DNA of 64,000 nt from JAUPVO01 sp964420875. GTDB taxonomy: Bacteria > Patescibacteriota > Minisyncoccia > Phycocordibacterales > UBA5272. The stretch spans positions 62,001 to 126,000 of the forward strand of contig CAYQUK010000001.1 of the NCBI GenBank assembly GCA_964420875.1, given 5' to 3'. The translations under genes were made by a program, and so were the position numbers. The notes under the pieces were generated by a model that saw nothing but the letters and a program-made list of their open reading frames with translations, had not been told where the DNA came from and made no database searches. Of this stretch, positions 26,427 to 34,095 are shown piece after piece (position 1 is the first letter of the stretch; each line of letters starts with the position of its first letter).

Positions 26427-28606
26427 TTACCTATTTTGTGAGGATTATGCATCGGACACACCTTGCTGCTACATCTCTCTGGTATAGTTTTCGTACCCTC
26501 CATCATCATCTCCTGACACATGGTACACCAATTACCAGTTGGTTTGGTTTTGATCGCGTGTTTACAGTCAGGATAGTTTGAACATGAATAGAACACTCCA
26601 AATTTCCCACGCCTTTCCTCCATTACTCCGTCTGAACAGTGATTGCATGACACTCCTGTAGACTTTGCGGCCTTTGCCTCAGCACTCTCCTCAATGTATT
26701 TACATTTTGGATATGTTGAGCAGGCGATGAATTTACCATATTTACCATCACGCTCCATCAGCTCACCTTTTTTACATTTTGGGCAAGGTCTACCGAGAGA
26801 CTTTGGTGGCTCAACTTCTGATCCATCTGGCTTCCTGGCACCGTCACAATCTGGGTATCTAGAGCATGAATAAAATGTACCTGAGCGAGATAGTTTTTCT
26901 ACCATTGTTGCGTTACATTTTGGACAAAGCATTCCCTCTGGGGCAGGGCGTAGGTTGGTGACTTTGTCTATATCTTTTTTGCTTTCAACTTCTGAGAGGA
27001 ATGGTGTATAGAAGTCAGTTAGTACTTTTAAATATGTAGTGTCTCCATTTGCTATTTCATCCAGTTGATCTTCCATTTTGGCTGTAAAGTCATCTGATAT
27101 GTATTTGTCAAAATGTAATGTTAAAAAGTCACTCACCACTTCTCCTGTCGGTGTTGGGAATAGTGTTTTGGATTGTTTTTCAACATAGCCACGAGTTTCG
27201 ATGGTTGAAATAATAGATGCATATGTAGATGGACGACCTATACCACGCGCCTCCAGCTCTTTTACCAGTCCCGCCTCAGTGTATCTGTTTGGTGGCAGAG
27301 TCTCTTTTTCTATTACCAATATATCCTCAAGTTTTAATCCGGTATCAACAGATAGTTTCGGTAGCAAGACATCATCTCCGCGACCATCTGGGTCAGCAGC
27401 AAGCCAGCCTTCCAATTTTAATATTGACCCATTAACTGCGAATGTTGGTACACGCTCGTCACTTGATCTCGCTATTATTTTGGTGCGGAGTATTGTCGCT
27501 GATATCATCTGACTAGCAATAGTGCGCTGCCATATGAGTTGATATAACTTTTTCTCATCATCAGTACTGCCTCCCGACATGTGTGCTGGGTGAGTAGGGC
27601 GTATAGCCTCGTGGGCCTCTTGGGCATTTTTAGATTTGGTTTTGTATGTACGCAGCTCGACTTTGTCTTTACCATAATTTTTCTCAATGGTCGCAACTAT
27701 CTCTGCTGTGGCGTCTTTCGAGATAGATGTAGAGTCTGTACGCATATATGTGATGAGACCTTTTTCATAAAGCTTTTGTGCCACACTCATAGTGCGTGAT
27801 GGTGAGAATCCCAGTCTATTACTGGCTGTCTGCTGAATAGATGAAGTAGTAAATGGGGCATTTGGATTGCGCTTTGCCTCTGTCTCTTTTATATCCTCAA
27901 TATGCCAAGATGATTTTTTTCCTAGTGCGCGTATCTCGTCAGCTCTCGCTTGCTCTTTTGGTACCTCATCACAAGACATTAATAGTTTGTATGTCTTTGA
28001 CTCTTTTGCTTTGCCTACAGTTTCAAAATTACCTTCCAATTCAAAATATTTTTCAGGTATGAATGCACGTATTTCTTTTTCACGCTCTACCACTATGCGT
28101 AGTGCAGGTGACTGTACACGTCCAGCTGACAATCCGTATCTAACTTTTTTCCATATTATTCCTGATAGATCATATCCCACCAAACGGTCCAATACTCTAC
28201 GCGCCTCCTGAGCCTCTTTTAAATGCATATCTATCTCGCGTGGATGAGCTAGCGCCTCCTTTACGGCATTCGGGGTTATCTCATGAAAAGTTACGCGCAT
28301 TGCGGTGTCTAGTTTCAATTCATCTTTGATATGCCAAGCTATAGCCTCTCCTTCACGGTCGGGGTCAGTTGCCAGATATATAGTGTTTGCCTTTTTAGCG
28401 AGACTGCGTAGCTCGTCCAAAACCTTTTCTTTTTTAGGGTCCACAACATATGTAGGTTTAAATCCATGTTCTATGTCTATCGCTTGTTTGTTAGATTTAG
28501 GTAAATCACGCACATGACCCACTGATGCACGTACGGTATATTCGCCATCGAGATACTTCTCAATTGTCTTTGCTTTGCTTGGTGACTCTACAATTAGTAA
28601 TTTCAT
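26423..28606 (-). CDS. topA: DNA topoisomerase I
   Basis: 727 residues. The TOPRIM domain opens with KLLIVESPSKAKTIEKYL and has ATDPDREGEAIAWH near residue 80. The active tyrosine lies in GLITYMRTDSTSIS near 290. Four C-terminal cysteine clusters follow, three of the C-x2-C...C-x4-C type and a last one that reads CTMCQ with a more divergent partner. It relaxes negative supercoils. Directly upstream on the same strand, 12 bases away, is dprA, so they share an operon. Confidence 0.97.
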   Translation of the reverse strand: MKLLIVESPSKAKTIEKYLDGEYTVRASVGHVRDLPKSNKQAIDIEHGFKPTYVVDPKKEKVLDELRSLAKKANTIYLATDPDREGEAIAWHIKDELKLDTAMRVTFHEITPNAVKEALAHPREIDMHLKEAQEARRVLDRLVGYDLSGIIWKKVRYGLSAGRVQSPALRIVVEREKEIRAFIPEKYFELEGNFETVGKAKESKTYKLLMSCDEVPKEQARADEIRALGKKSSWHIEDIKETEAKRNPNAPFTTSSIQQTASNRLGFSPSRTMSVAQKLYEKGLITYMRTDSTSISKDATAEIVATIEKNYGKDKVELRTYKTKSKNAQEAHEAIRPTHPAHMSGGSTDDEKKLYQLIWQRTIASQMISATILRTKIIARSSDERVPTFAVNGSILKLEGWLAADPDGRGDDVLLPKLSVDTGLKLEDILVIEKETLPPNRYTEAGLVKELEARGIGRPSTYASIISTIETRGYVEKQSKTLFPTPTGEVVSDFLTLHFDKYISDDFTAKMEDQLDEIANGDTTYLKVLTDFYTPFLSEVESKKDIDKVTNLRPAPEGMLCPKCNATMVEKLSRSGTFYSCSRYPDCDGARKPDGSEVEPPKSLGRPCPKCKKGELMERDGKYGKFIACSTYPKCKYIEESAEAKAAKSTGVSCNHCSDGVMEERRGKFGVFYSCSNYPDCKHAIKTKPTGNWCTMCQEMMMEGTKTIPERCSSKVCPMHNPHKIGK

Positions 28607-28618
28607 TTAGACTTCAGA

Positions 28619-29515
28619 TTACACTAGTTTTTTGATTTCGCCAAATGAGTCAGTTACAAATCCTTTTGATTCGAGAGTTGTGATGGCTATGAATGCCTCG
28701 TGAGCGAGGAGGCCAGATTTCTCAATTATGTCGTCGCGACTCATAGGGTAGTCGAGCATTTTTAATATTGTTTTCTCTTTATCTGTAACACTTTCAAAGA
28801 GTGTCTTTTGTTCAGGTTTGCTATTAAGCTTGAGCAGCTCGAGTATGTCCTCGCTACATACTACTGGGTATGCTCCATCTTTGAACAGCTGAGCTGTGCC
28901 ACGTGAGAGAGATGAGAATATTGATCCGGGCACTATAGCTATGTCTTTGTTATATTCGAGACCGAGACGTGCCGTTATCTGTGTCCCAGATTTTTCTTCT
29001 GCCTCTACTATTAGTATGAGGTCGGCAACTGCCGCCATCAATCTGTTGCGAGCTGGGAATGTGTATAGCTGAGACTTTGTATCTGGTTCGTATTCTGATA
29101 TTAATGCGCCACCATTTGTTAATATCTCATCTGCTAACACAGTGTTCGATTGTGGATAGAGTACTGACCTATCCAGTCCAGAGCCAGGGAATGATATGGT
29201 TTTGAGGTTATACTTGATAGCTGCCCGATGTGCGCATGTGTCTATACCGAGCGCGAGGCCAGAGATGATAATAATGTCATGACCCTGGAGGCCAGAGAGT
29301 AAGTGATCTGTAGCGTCACGTCCATATGGACTGGCTTTGCGTGACCCAATTACGCAGACCACACGAGTGCTTTCATTTTTTTCTAATGTGTTGCCCTCTA
29401 TGTATAGTTCAGTAGGACATTGATGTATTTGTAGTAGTGGGGCGAGTAGGGGAAAGTTGTGAAAGTCTTTCTTTAATATGTGTGTGTATTTACTATCTTT
29501 GACTTCACTGTTCAT
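28619..29515 (-). CDS. dprA: DNA processing protein A
   Basis: 298 residues. The Rossmann-like core has VIGSRKASPYGRDAT, IISGLALGIDTCAHRAAI, the LDRSVLYPQSN motif and FPARNRLMAAVADLILIVEA, and ends with a small winged-helix (EKTILKMLDYPMSRDDIIEK). DprA protects incoming single-stranded DNA and loads RecA during natural transformation. The N-terminal SAM-like region is short. TATAAT (minus, 29525-29530) lies nine bases before the ATG. It is the first gene of the dprA-topA operon. Confidence 0.94.
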   Translation of the reverse strand: MNSEVKDSKYTHILKKDFHNFPLLAPLLQIHQCPTELYIEGNTLEKNESTRVVCVIGSRKASPYGRDATDHLLSGLQGHDIIIISGLALGIDTCAHRAAIKYNLKTISFPGSGLDRSVLYPQSNTVLADEILTNGGALISEYEPDTKSQLYTFPARNRLMAAVADLILIVEAEEKSGTQITARLGLEYNKDIAIVPGSIFSSLSRGTAQLFKDGAYPVVCSEDILELLKLNSKPEQKTLFESVTDKEKTILKMLDYPMSRDDIIEKSGLLAHEAFIAITTLESKGFVTDSFGEIKKLV

Positions 29516-29534
29516 CTTAGCTTAATTATACAAA

Positions 29535-29578
29535 ACAAAAAGCCGGAAGTTTTTGGTTATTAACTTCCGGCTTTTTGT
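29535..29578. terminator. Strong hairpin terminator between the small membrane gene and dprA
   Basis: ACAAAAAGCCGGAAGTT (29535-29551) pairs with AACTTCCGGCTTTTTGT (29562-29578). On the minus strand it follows the small gene at 29591 and precedes dprA. Confidence 0.88.
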
Positions 29579-29590
29579 TTATGTTCTCGC

Positions 29591-29752
29591 TTAGTGATGT
29601 CCACCAGTTGCTGCCGGGGCTGCTGCTTTGATAGCAACTGCCGCGATCAGACCTACTATCAATGCGAATTTTGTTGTGTCGGGCATGTTGTTGTTAACTA
29701 GTACAAGTACCAGTACAAATGCTCCTATTCCTGCTCCTACGTTAAATTTCAT
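29591..29752 (-). CDS. Small hydrophobic protein, 53 residues, with a consensus promoter
   Basis: ATG 29752 reads to TAA 29591. Two hydrophobic stretches (VGAGIGAFVLVLVLV and FALIVGLIAAVAIKAAA) are joined by the polar NNNMPDTTK, and the protein ends ATGGHH. It should be a two-helix membrane hairpin. The promoter at 29793-29821 is near perfect and a strong terminator follows, so this small gene is likely highly expressed. No family recognised. Confidence 0.72.
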   Translation of the reverse strand: MKFNVGAGIGAFVLVLVLVNNNMPDTTKFALIVGLIAAVAIKAAAPAATGGHH

Positions 29753-29792
29753 ATTTTTTTGTATATATTTAAATATTAGTAACTATCCTTAT

Positions 29793-29821
29793 ATTATACT
29801 ATTAACGAGTCTATTTGTCAA
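29793..29821 (-). promoter_or_regulatory. Consensus promoter of the 53-residue membrane protein
   Basis: On the minus strand TTGACA (29816-29821), 17-base spacer, TATAAT (29793-29798). The transcript would start near 29786 and have a leader of about 34 bases. Confidence 0.8.
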
Positions 29822-29847
29822 GTCTTGTGTAAAATAAGGCAAGAATA

Positions 29848-29877
29848 AAGCCCCTGGCGCGTACGCGCCAGGGGCTT
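29848..29877. terminator. Perfect 30-bp GC-rich palindrome, terminator
   Basis: AAGCCCCTGGCGCGT is followed directly by its reverse complement with no spacer bases. On the minus strand it follows the gene at 29892 and is followed by a T-rich tail, so it can end that transcript. Confidence 0.8.
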
Positions 29878-29891
29878 GGGCCCAAGCCCAC

Positions 29892-31376
29892 TTACATAAT
29901 CTCACTCCTCATCACTTTCCCTAGAATTGTTTTTCCAGTCCGATTGTCAATCTTGTAAACAGAACCAGCATTCACTTTCAATGGGTTTTTGTGGTGTTTA
30001 CAAATACTTGTTGCTTCGGCGTTGTCGATGCTAATGGAAACCCTTTCGCACTCCTTGCCGACACTTGAAATATAAATGCCAGCAGATTCGACACTGACCC
30101 TATTTCCTTTCAGTCCTGTACCGTATTCAAAGAAAGGTTTTGGCGGGTCACGATTGATCAGTCGCACAATTATTATCACCTCGTCACCTGCAGTTGATGT
30201 TGGTGTAGGGGTTGAGTTTGTTGTTGTCCGGCCTTCGTTGCTACGAGGTCCAGGAAGTGGCTCGAGACGTATTTTCGGACGTTCGTTCTCTGGAAGCATG
30301 AGCTTGGTCTCATCGAGTGTGCCGCTCAAGTTGAGATACATCAGCTTGGCCTCCTCAATCTCTTTGTCGCTAAGTCCACCGGTTGCGACTTTTCTTGCCT
30401 CCACATTCATGGAGGTGACAGTGTCTGTGTAGCGTTTTTTCCAGTATAGTTTCTCCTTTTCATTCGCTTTGTCAGTGAGGGCTTTTTCTGCGTCAGCTTT
30501 GGCTTTGGCAGCATCACCAGCTTTTTTATTTGCATCATTGGTTTCTTTAGCCGTTTGAGCAGCCAGAAAAGCTTTTATTTTTTTGACATCATCTCGAGTC
30601 GCCTCGATTAACAGCGAACTTTCAGTGTCAGCCAGGTCGTCGAACCACGGGCCATTGAAAAGTATTGGTTGACCATTGTCGTCAAGTACTGAAGATTTGT
30701 AGACGACAGGGAGTCCCGCATTTCGTAGGTTAAAGTTCTTCGTGTCACCTACTTCTTTCAGTTCGATTTTGCTCGGACGCTTTTTGCCGCGCATTATGCC
30801 TTGAGCCATCACAGCAGTCTTGGGACCAACCAATACACATGAGTGGCCGGTGTCTTGGTTTTTTTCGTAAATGCTTATGTCTGGATCTCCGTCTACGAAT
30901 GACGGCGGACATATGTAGCGAGCAACCTTACCGATGGCCATGATTTGGTATTGCCCAAAGTAAGCCGTCACACAGATTATGACTACTGCCAGTCCAATGA
31001 CGCTATATGTCTCATGTTTCTTGCGACCGATTAGGGCGTTACCGAGGGATTTGAGTAGTGGGCCAGTTGCCAAAATCGCAATGAGGAAACTAATCGGTCC
31101 AGACCATTCCGCAAGCCAGTGCAATCCAGCCAACTGACTTTTGGCAAAGCCCTCAATGACTCCGAATAGCACCATGTACAAAATGGCGAAAATCGCCAAA
31201 CCAATCAAGAAACCGATAGCTAACCATTTGAAACCTTTTGCGGCATAGTGTCTGATCAGTTCTGCAAAGGTGCGTTTTTGTTTCGTTTCTAGTTTCGATG
31301 TTTTATCGTTTAACTCTTCCACGTCATTTATCCTTTCGGGAGCAGGTTGTTGTAAAGATCGTCTCGAGCGAATCAT
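29892..31376 (-). CDS. Multi-pass membrane protein with long soluble region, unknown
   Basis: About 494 residues from the ATG at 31376; a longer frame reaches 31439 but that start would sit inside the terminator of the next gene. Hydrophobic helices are near residues 50-75 (WLAIGFLIGLAIFAILYMVL), 85-115 and 125-150, followed by a soluble part with an Ala/Lys/Asp-rich helix (DANKKAGDAAKAKADAEKAL) and a Thr/Pro/Ser linker. No family is recognised. Base composition is richer in G and C than the native genes, and with its neighbours it belongs to the foreign-looking tract. Start and function are uncertain. Confidence 0.65.
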   Translation of the reverse strand: MIRSRRSLQQPAPERINDVEELNDKTSKLETKQKRTFAELIRHYAAKGFKWLAIGFLIGLAIFAILYMVLFGVIEGFAKSQLAGLHWLAEWSGPISFLIAILATGPLLKSLGNALIGRKKHETYSVIGLAVVIICVTAYFGQYQIMAIGKVARYICPPSFVDGDPDISIYEKNQDTGHSCVLVGPKTAVMAQGIMRGKKRPSKIELKEVGDTKNFNLRNAGLPVVYKSSVLDDNGQPILFNGPWFDDLADTESSLLIEATRDDVKKIKAFLAAQTAKETNDANKKAGDAAKAKADAEKALTDKANEKEKLYWKKRYTDTVTSMNVEARKVATGGLSDKEIEEAKLMYLNLSGTLDETKLMLPENERPKIRLEPLPGPRSNEGRTTTNSTPTPTSTAGDEVIIIVRLINRDPPKPFFEYGTGLKGNRVSVESAGIYISSVGKECERVSISIDNAEATSICKHHKNPLKVNAGSVYKIDNRTGKTILGKVMRSEIM

Positions 31377-31427
31377 TAAAGACTCTACCAGAGAATAGAC
31401 TACAATATTTTTAAGTTTTTGTAAAAC

Positions 31428-31451
31428 AAAGAGCCCCAATTGGGGCTCTTT
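31428..31451. terminator. Perfect 24-bp palindromic terminator
   Basis: AAAGAGCCCCAA followed directly by its reverse complement. On the minus strand it lies downstream of the gene at 31473. Confidence 0.78.
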
Positions 31452-31472
31452 AGTACGTGTGTTTCAAATTTT

Positions 31473-31802
31473 TTAGGTTCGAGATTTCATGGATTCTTTT
31501 CTTTTGTTGAACTCTGCCATCTGACCGGTTAGCCTTACATACAACCAATGCATAATGCCAGCCATTAAGAGTAAGGCGAGAATGTACCTTACGGCACCTT
31601 TTGATTTGATGCCGTTTTTGTCCAAGACGTTGAAGCCTTTGTGCATTAGTAATGCGTTGACAGCCATTAACCCTACGGTCAGGACCATGATCATTAACAG
31701 TAATGGGTTATGTGCCGCAGTGATGATTATGTCGTACAGTCCAACAAAGAGAGCTTTCAGAAAAGCCCATAATGCCTTAAGGGGTGCAGTTAGTAGTCCC
31801 AT
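31473..31802 (-). CDS. Small multi-pass membrane protein, unknown
   Basis: 109 residues from ATG 31802, chosen because GGAG ends six bases before it; a TTG further upstream is the alternative. Hydrophobic segments near 10-30 and 40-60 (LLLMIMVLTVGLMAVNAL) and 75-95 (YILALLLMAGIMHWLYV) suggest three helices, with a basic C-terminal tail. It lies next to the larger membrane protein at 29892, each with its own palindromic terminator. It belongs to the Shine-Dalgarno class. No family recognised. Confidence 0.6.
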   Translation of the reverse strand: MGLLTAPLKALWAFLKALFVGLYDIIITAAHNPLLLMIMVLTVGLMAVNALLMHKGFNVLDKNGIKSKGAVRYILALLLMAGIMHWLYVRLTGQMAEFNKRKESMKSRT

Positions 31803-31863
31803 GACAATCTCCAAAGTTAGTAAATGTGCGTTTCGTTGTTATCCTAACACAAAATAAAAATTT

Positions 31864-31892
31864 TTGAATAGGTTTGTATTACATGTTATAAT
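31864..31892 (+). promoter_or_regulatory. Promoter of tRNA-Cys
   Basis: TTGAAT (31864-31869), a 17-base spacer and TATAAT (31887-31892), 16 bases before the tRNA. Confidence 0.65.
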
Positions 31893-31908
31893 CGATACGT
31901 TAAATATT

Positions 31909-31980
31909 GATGCGGTGGCGAAGTGGTAACGCTTCGGTCTGCAAAACCGACACGCGCGGGTTCGATTCCCGCCCGCATCT
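31909..31980 (+). tRNA. tRNA-Cys(GCA)
   Basis: Acceptor GATGCGG/CCGCATC, anticodon stem TCGGT/ACCGA with loop CTGCAAA (anticodon GCA), T-arm GCGGG-TTCGATT-CCCGC. No CCA is encoded. A 19-base copy of its 3' end recurs 104 bases downstream. Confidence 0.95.
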
Positions 31981-32085
31981 CAGAAAATAATATGCCAAAG
32001 CATATTTTTTGGCGGGGTCGAATACGGGGTCGCGAAACAAGGAGTGGAACGACTATGTTTTGTGACCGATTCCCGCCCGCATCTC
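31963..32085 (+). repeat. Duplicated tRNA-Cys tail with hairpin core
   Basis: CGATTCCCGCCCGCATCTC occurs at 31963-31981 (T-arm to the end of the tRNA, plus one base) and again at 32067-32085. Between them are a terminator-like hairpin (AATATGC/GCATATT with T-run, about 31989-32010), the core GAATACGGGGTCG (32020-32032) and an 11-bp stem GGTCGCGAAAC (32028-32038)/GTTTTGTGACC (32057-32067). The same core and ending occur after tRNA-Leu(UAA). It looks like an attachment-site duplication or a tiny integrated element. Confidence 0.8.
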
Positions 32086-32094
32086 CAAATAAAA

Positions 32095-32120
32095 AAAACG
32101 GCAACCGAAGTTGCCGTTTT
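32095..32120 (-). terminator. Terminator of the beta-barrel-like gene
   Basis: AAAACGGCAAC/GTTGCCGTTTT hairpin, loop CGAA. On the minus strand it follows the gene at 32137 and is followed by a long T-run. Confidence 0.85.
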
Positions 32121-32136
32121 TGGGTGATGCAGACCG

Positions 32137-32805
32137 TCAGAAACGCTGTGATAGTCCACCAAGAACGAAGGGGACCTTGAATGTACCTACCGCCCCCAAT
32201 TCCAACTGTCCGTTGGTGTTTGGCCCTAGGCGCCATTTGATTCCAAGTCCTGCACGAGGAAGCCATGCTTTGCGACGATAAGCGATTACCCCACCATCGT
32301 ACTCATCTGGGAGTGGCAACGCTGCCGTTATTACGCCTGACGCATAGACACCTCCCAGACGTTCAAACACCTCAGTACTTTCTCCGATGCGTTGATACGC
32401 GAGCAATGACAAAGAGGTTCCCTCCACGTCAGCAACTCGGTTTACGTCACCAGAAAATGTTTGGCCTGCGATCTTGAATGTTGCATTGGTTTTCACTGAA
32501 GCAGAAATGTTTCTGAGTTGTCCCAGCTCTACCGCAGCCCACCCTTTGCGGCAGCCAGCAAACAATTCGTATGGCTGACCCCATTTCTTTTCTGTATGAC
32601 GGAGCGCCAATTCACTGTGATTGACGATCTCGAAGGCTCTTCCCTCTAACTTGTCGATGTATTGGTCGCTAGCGTAAGAGACGCCTGCTGAGACACCTGC
32701 GTAGCAGTAGTCTTGCGCTACCGCTGGGAATGAACACCCAATGAACAGAGCTATCGCTGCAAACGCAAAGCCTTGAGCGAACCACTTAAACTTTTGAATG
32801 AACAT
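32137..32805 (-). CDS. Secreted beta-barrel-like (outer-membrane-type) protein
   Basis: 222 residues. A signal peptide (basic start, then AQGFAFAAIALFIGCSF, cut after AVA near residue 31) is followed by alternating-polarity strands such as VSAGVSYASDQYI and AAVELGQLRNISASV, with Gly/Tyr/Trp at turns, and the protein ends in phenylalanine (GGLSQRF), the pattern of an outer-membrane barrel. Barrels belong in outer membranes, which CPR cells are thought to lack. GGGAGGAAATC before the ATG is a strong Shine-Dalgarno site, TACAAT lies upstream, and the stop is TGA. All differ from the native genes and suggest transfer from a proteobacterium-like donor. Confidence 0.6.
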   Translation of the reverse strand: MFIQKFKWFAQGFAFAAIALFIGCSFPAVAQDYCYAGVSAGVSYASDQYIDKLEGRAFEIVNHSELALRHTEKKWGQPYELFAGCRKGWAAVELGQLRNISASVKTNATFKIAGQTFSGDVNRVADVEGTSLSLLAYQRIGESTEVFERLGGVYASGVITAALPLPDEYDGGVIAYRRKAWLPRAGLGIKWRLGPNTNGQLELGAVGTFKVPFVLGGLSQRF

Positions 32806-32880
32806 GATTTCCTCCCAAAATTGAAACAGGATTGTATCCTAGCATAGGCGTTAAAATTACGCTATAATCATCACCATATC

Positions 32881-32962
32881 GCTCGGGTGGTGGAATGGTA
32901 TACACAGGAGACTTAAAATCTCCCGGCCTTAGGCCTTGCGGGTTCGAGTCCCGCCCCGAGCA
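32881..32962 (+). tRNA. tRNA-Leu(UAA)
   Basis: Acceptor GCTCGGG/CCCGAGC, anticodon stem GGAGA/TCTCC with loop CTTAAAA (anticodon TAA), a long variable arm and T-loop TTCGAGT. TATAAT (32863-32868) lies 12 bases upstream. No CCA is encoded. Its 3' tail is duplicated 110 bases downstream. Confidence 0.95.
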
Positions 32963-33074
32963 CAAAAACGTAGTGCTTTTGTGTGAGGGAAAAATGAAAC
33001 CTAGTTTTCATTTTTGGGACGAGAATACGGGGTCGAGGAGCGAAGCGAGGTGACCGAGTCCCGCCCCGAGCACA
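32945..33074 (+). repeat. Duplicated tRNA-Leu(UAA) tail with hairpin core
   Basis: CGAGTCCCGCCCCGAGCACA occurs at 32945-32964 (T-arm through the tRNA end plus two bases) and at 33055-33074. Between the copies are an ATGAAA/TTTTCAT hairpin with T-run (about 32994-33015), the core GAATACGGGGTCG (33023-33035) and a GGTCG/TGACC stem (33031-33055). The 13-base core and the GTGACCGA bases before the second copy are identical to those in the tRNA-Cys repeat, although the two tRNA tails differ. It is probably the same kind of element at a second tRNA. Confidence 0.8.
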
Positions 33075-33133
33075 TTTGACTTGTGTCTATATAAAGAATA
33101 GGATTTGAATAAACAGATCTTTTGGAGAGAAAC

Positions 33134-33571
33134 GTGGATGATTTGGAAGCGTATATCGTTTGGGTTTTGTTTATCGTTGCCACTCATTATATGGTTGGTA
33201 AATGTGTTAACGAGTTCAAAGAAAAACAAGATAAGAACAAAAATGCTCAGCTTAAAGAAAATTGCAAAATAGCAATACTTGAGATTCTGGGTCAGATGAA
33301 TGGAATGCATGTGTGTACGCATGGTTTACTGACCATGCTACAAGAGATGCCTAGTATGCAGAATACAGGTCTAACGGCTATCCATTTTGAAGATGCTGTG
33401 CATGAGCTAAACTTGGGACGTCTCATCGATTGTAAGAAATTTGATGATCCAGATAAGAAAAACTGCATGTCGAGCACTGACGGGTTGTGTAGATGTCTTA
33501 TTAGGGTAACTACAAGCAAAGATATGTGGATATCTTTAGCCTCTCAAGGGATGTGGAGGGGTGAGCCGTGA
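33134..33571 (+). CDS. Membrane-anchored protein, 145 residues, unknown
   Basis: GTG 33134 is preceded by GGAGAG at six to nine bases, which decides the start. A hydrophobic helix (YIVWVLFIVATHYMVG, near residues 7-22) is followed by a charged linker and a soluble domain of about 100 residues with several cysteines (e.g. CKIAILEIL and CMSSTDGLCRCL). Its TGA stop overlaps the next GTG by four bases, so the two are translationally coupled. It follows the second copy of the tRNA-Leu tail. No family recognised. Confidence 0.6.
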   Translation: MDDLEAYIVWVLFIVATHYMVGKCVNEFKEKQDKNKNAQLKENCKIAILEILGQMNGMHVCTHGLLTMLQEMPSMQNTGLTAIHFEDAVHELNLGRLIDCKKFDDPDKKNCMSSTDGLCRCLIRVTTSKDMWISLASQGMWRGEP

Positions 33572-33786
33572 TCAAAGATTTTTTAGAAAATGCGGCGGTT
33601 CTTTTGTGGTCGGTCTTCTGGTTTATGTGGGGGAGCTATCTTGGTCCTCCACTAATGATTGGAGTTCTTATTGCTGTTGTGGCTGTGGCTGATCATCACA
33701 ATTTCGCGCTGGGTTCTCAAGTGTGTTACGCGCTATTGGAGTATCTGTCACCACTCATTGACTCCCTCTTCAACTGGCTCGCATGA
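33568..33786 (+). CDS. Small hydrophobic protein, 72 residues, unknown
   Basis: GTG 33568 lies seven bases after GGAGGGG and overlaps the previous stop (GTGA). Two hydrophobic helices (VLLWSVFWFMWGSYLG and PLMIGVLIAVVAVA) suggest a two-pass membrane protein; such pairs can be holin-like, but I see nothing decisive. It ends in TGA just before the tRNA-Lys gene on the other strand. It belongs to the same cassette as the gene before it. Confidence 0.55.
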   Translation: MIKDFLENAAVLLWSVFWFMWGSYLGPPLMIGVLIAVVAVADHHNFALGSQVCYALLEYLSPLIDSLFNWLA

Positions 33787-33804
33787 TGTGGGCCTTTTAT
33801 TTTG

Positions 33805-33877
33805 TGCCCCCAGTAGGATTCGAACCTACGACCGTCTCCTTAAGAGGGAGCTGCTCTACCAACTGAGCTATAAGGGC
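33805..33877 (-). tRNA. tRNA-Lys(CUU)
   Basis: Acceptor GCCCTTA/TGGGGGC with two G-T pairs, D-arm GCTC/GAGC, anticodon loop CTCTTAA (anticodon CTT), T-loop TTCGAAT. The outer anticodon-stem pair appears to be a G-A mismatch. CCA is not encoded. Confidence 0.93.
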
Positions 33878-33974
33878 AATTGCAAAATATATTAACACAA
33901 AAAGTATCTTTTGGGAATAATAATGCGATTTTCAATTTTGAAATTCCGTGTTAGAATGTTTTTGTTAGACACCT

Positions 33975-34056
33975 GCCCAGGTGGCGAAATTGGTAGACGC
34001 ACTTGCCTTAGGAGCAAGCGAGGCAACTCATGAAGGTTCAAGTCCTTTCCTGGGCA
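33975..34056 (+). tRNA. tRNA-Leu(UAG)
   Basis: Acceptor GCCCAGG/CCTGGGC, anticodon stem CTTGC/GCAAG with loop CTTAGGA (anticodon TAG), a long variable arm and TTCAAGT T-loop. TAGAAT (33952-33957) is a likely -10. No duplicated tail follows. Confidence 0.95.
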
Positions 34057-34065
34057 CACACAAAT

Positions 34066-34095
34066 AAATGAGCACAATATATATTGTGCTCATTT
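34066..34095. terminator. Perfect 30-bp palindrome after tRNA-Leu(UAG)
   Basis: AAATGAGCACAATAT is followed directly by its reverse complement, ten bases after the tRNA. It lacks a clear T-run, so it may be an RNA end signal, a processing signal or a protein-binding site. Confidence 0.65.

Noticed and set aside
29848..33800. Prophage
   Set aside because: No integrase, terminase, capsid or tail genes. Only small membrane/secreted genes and tRNA-tail copies are seen.
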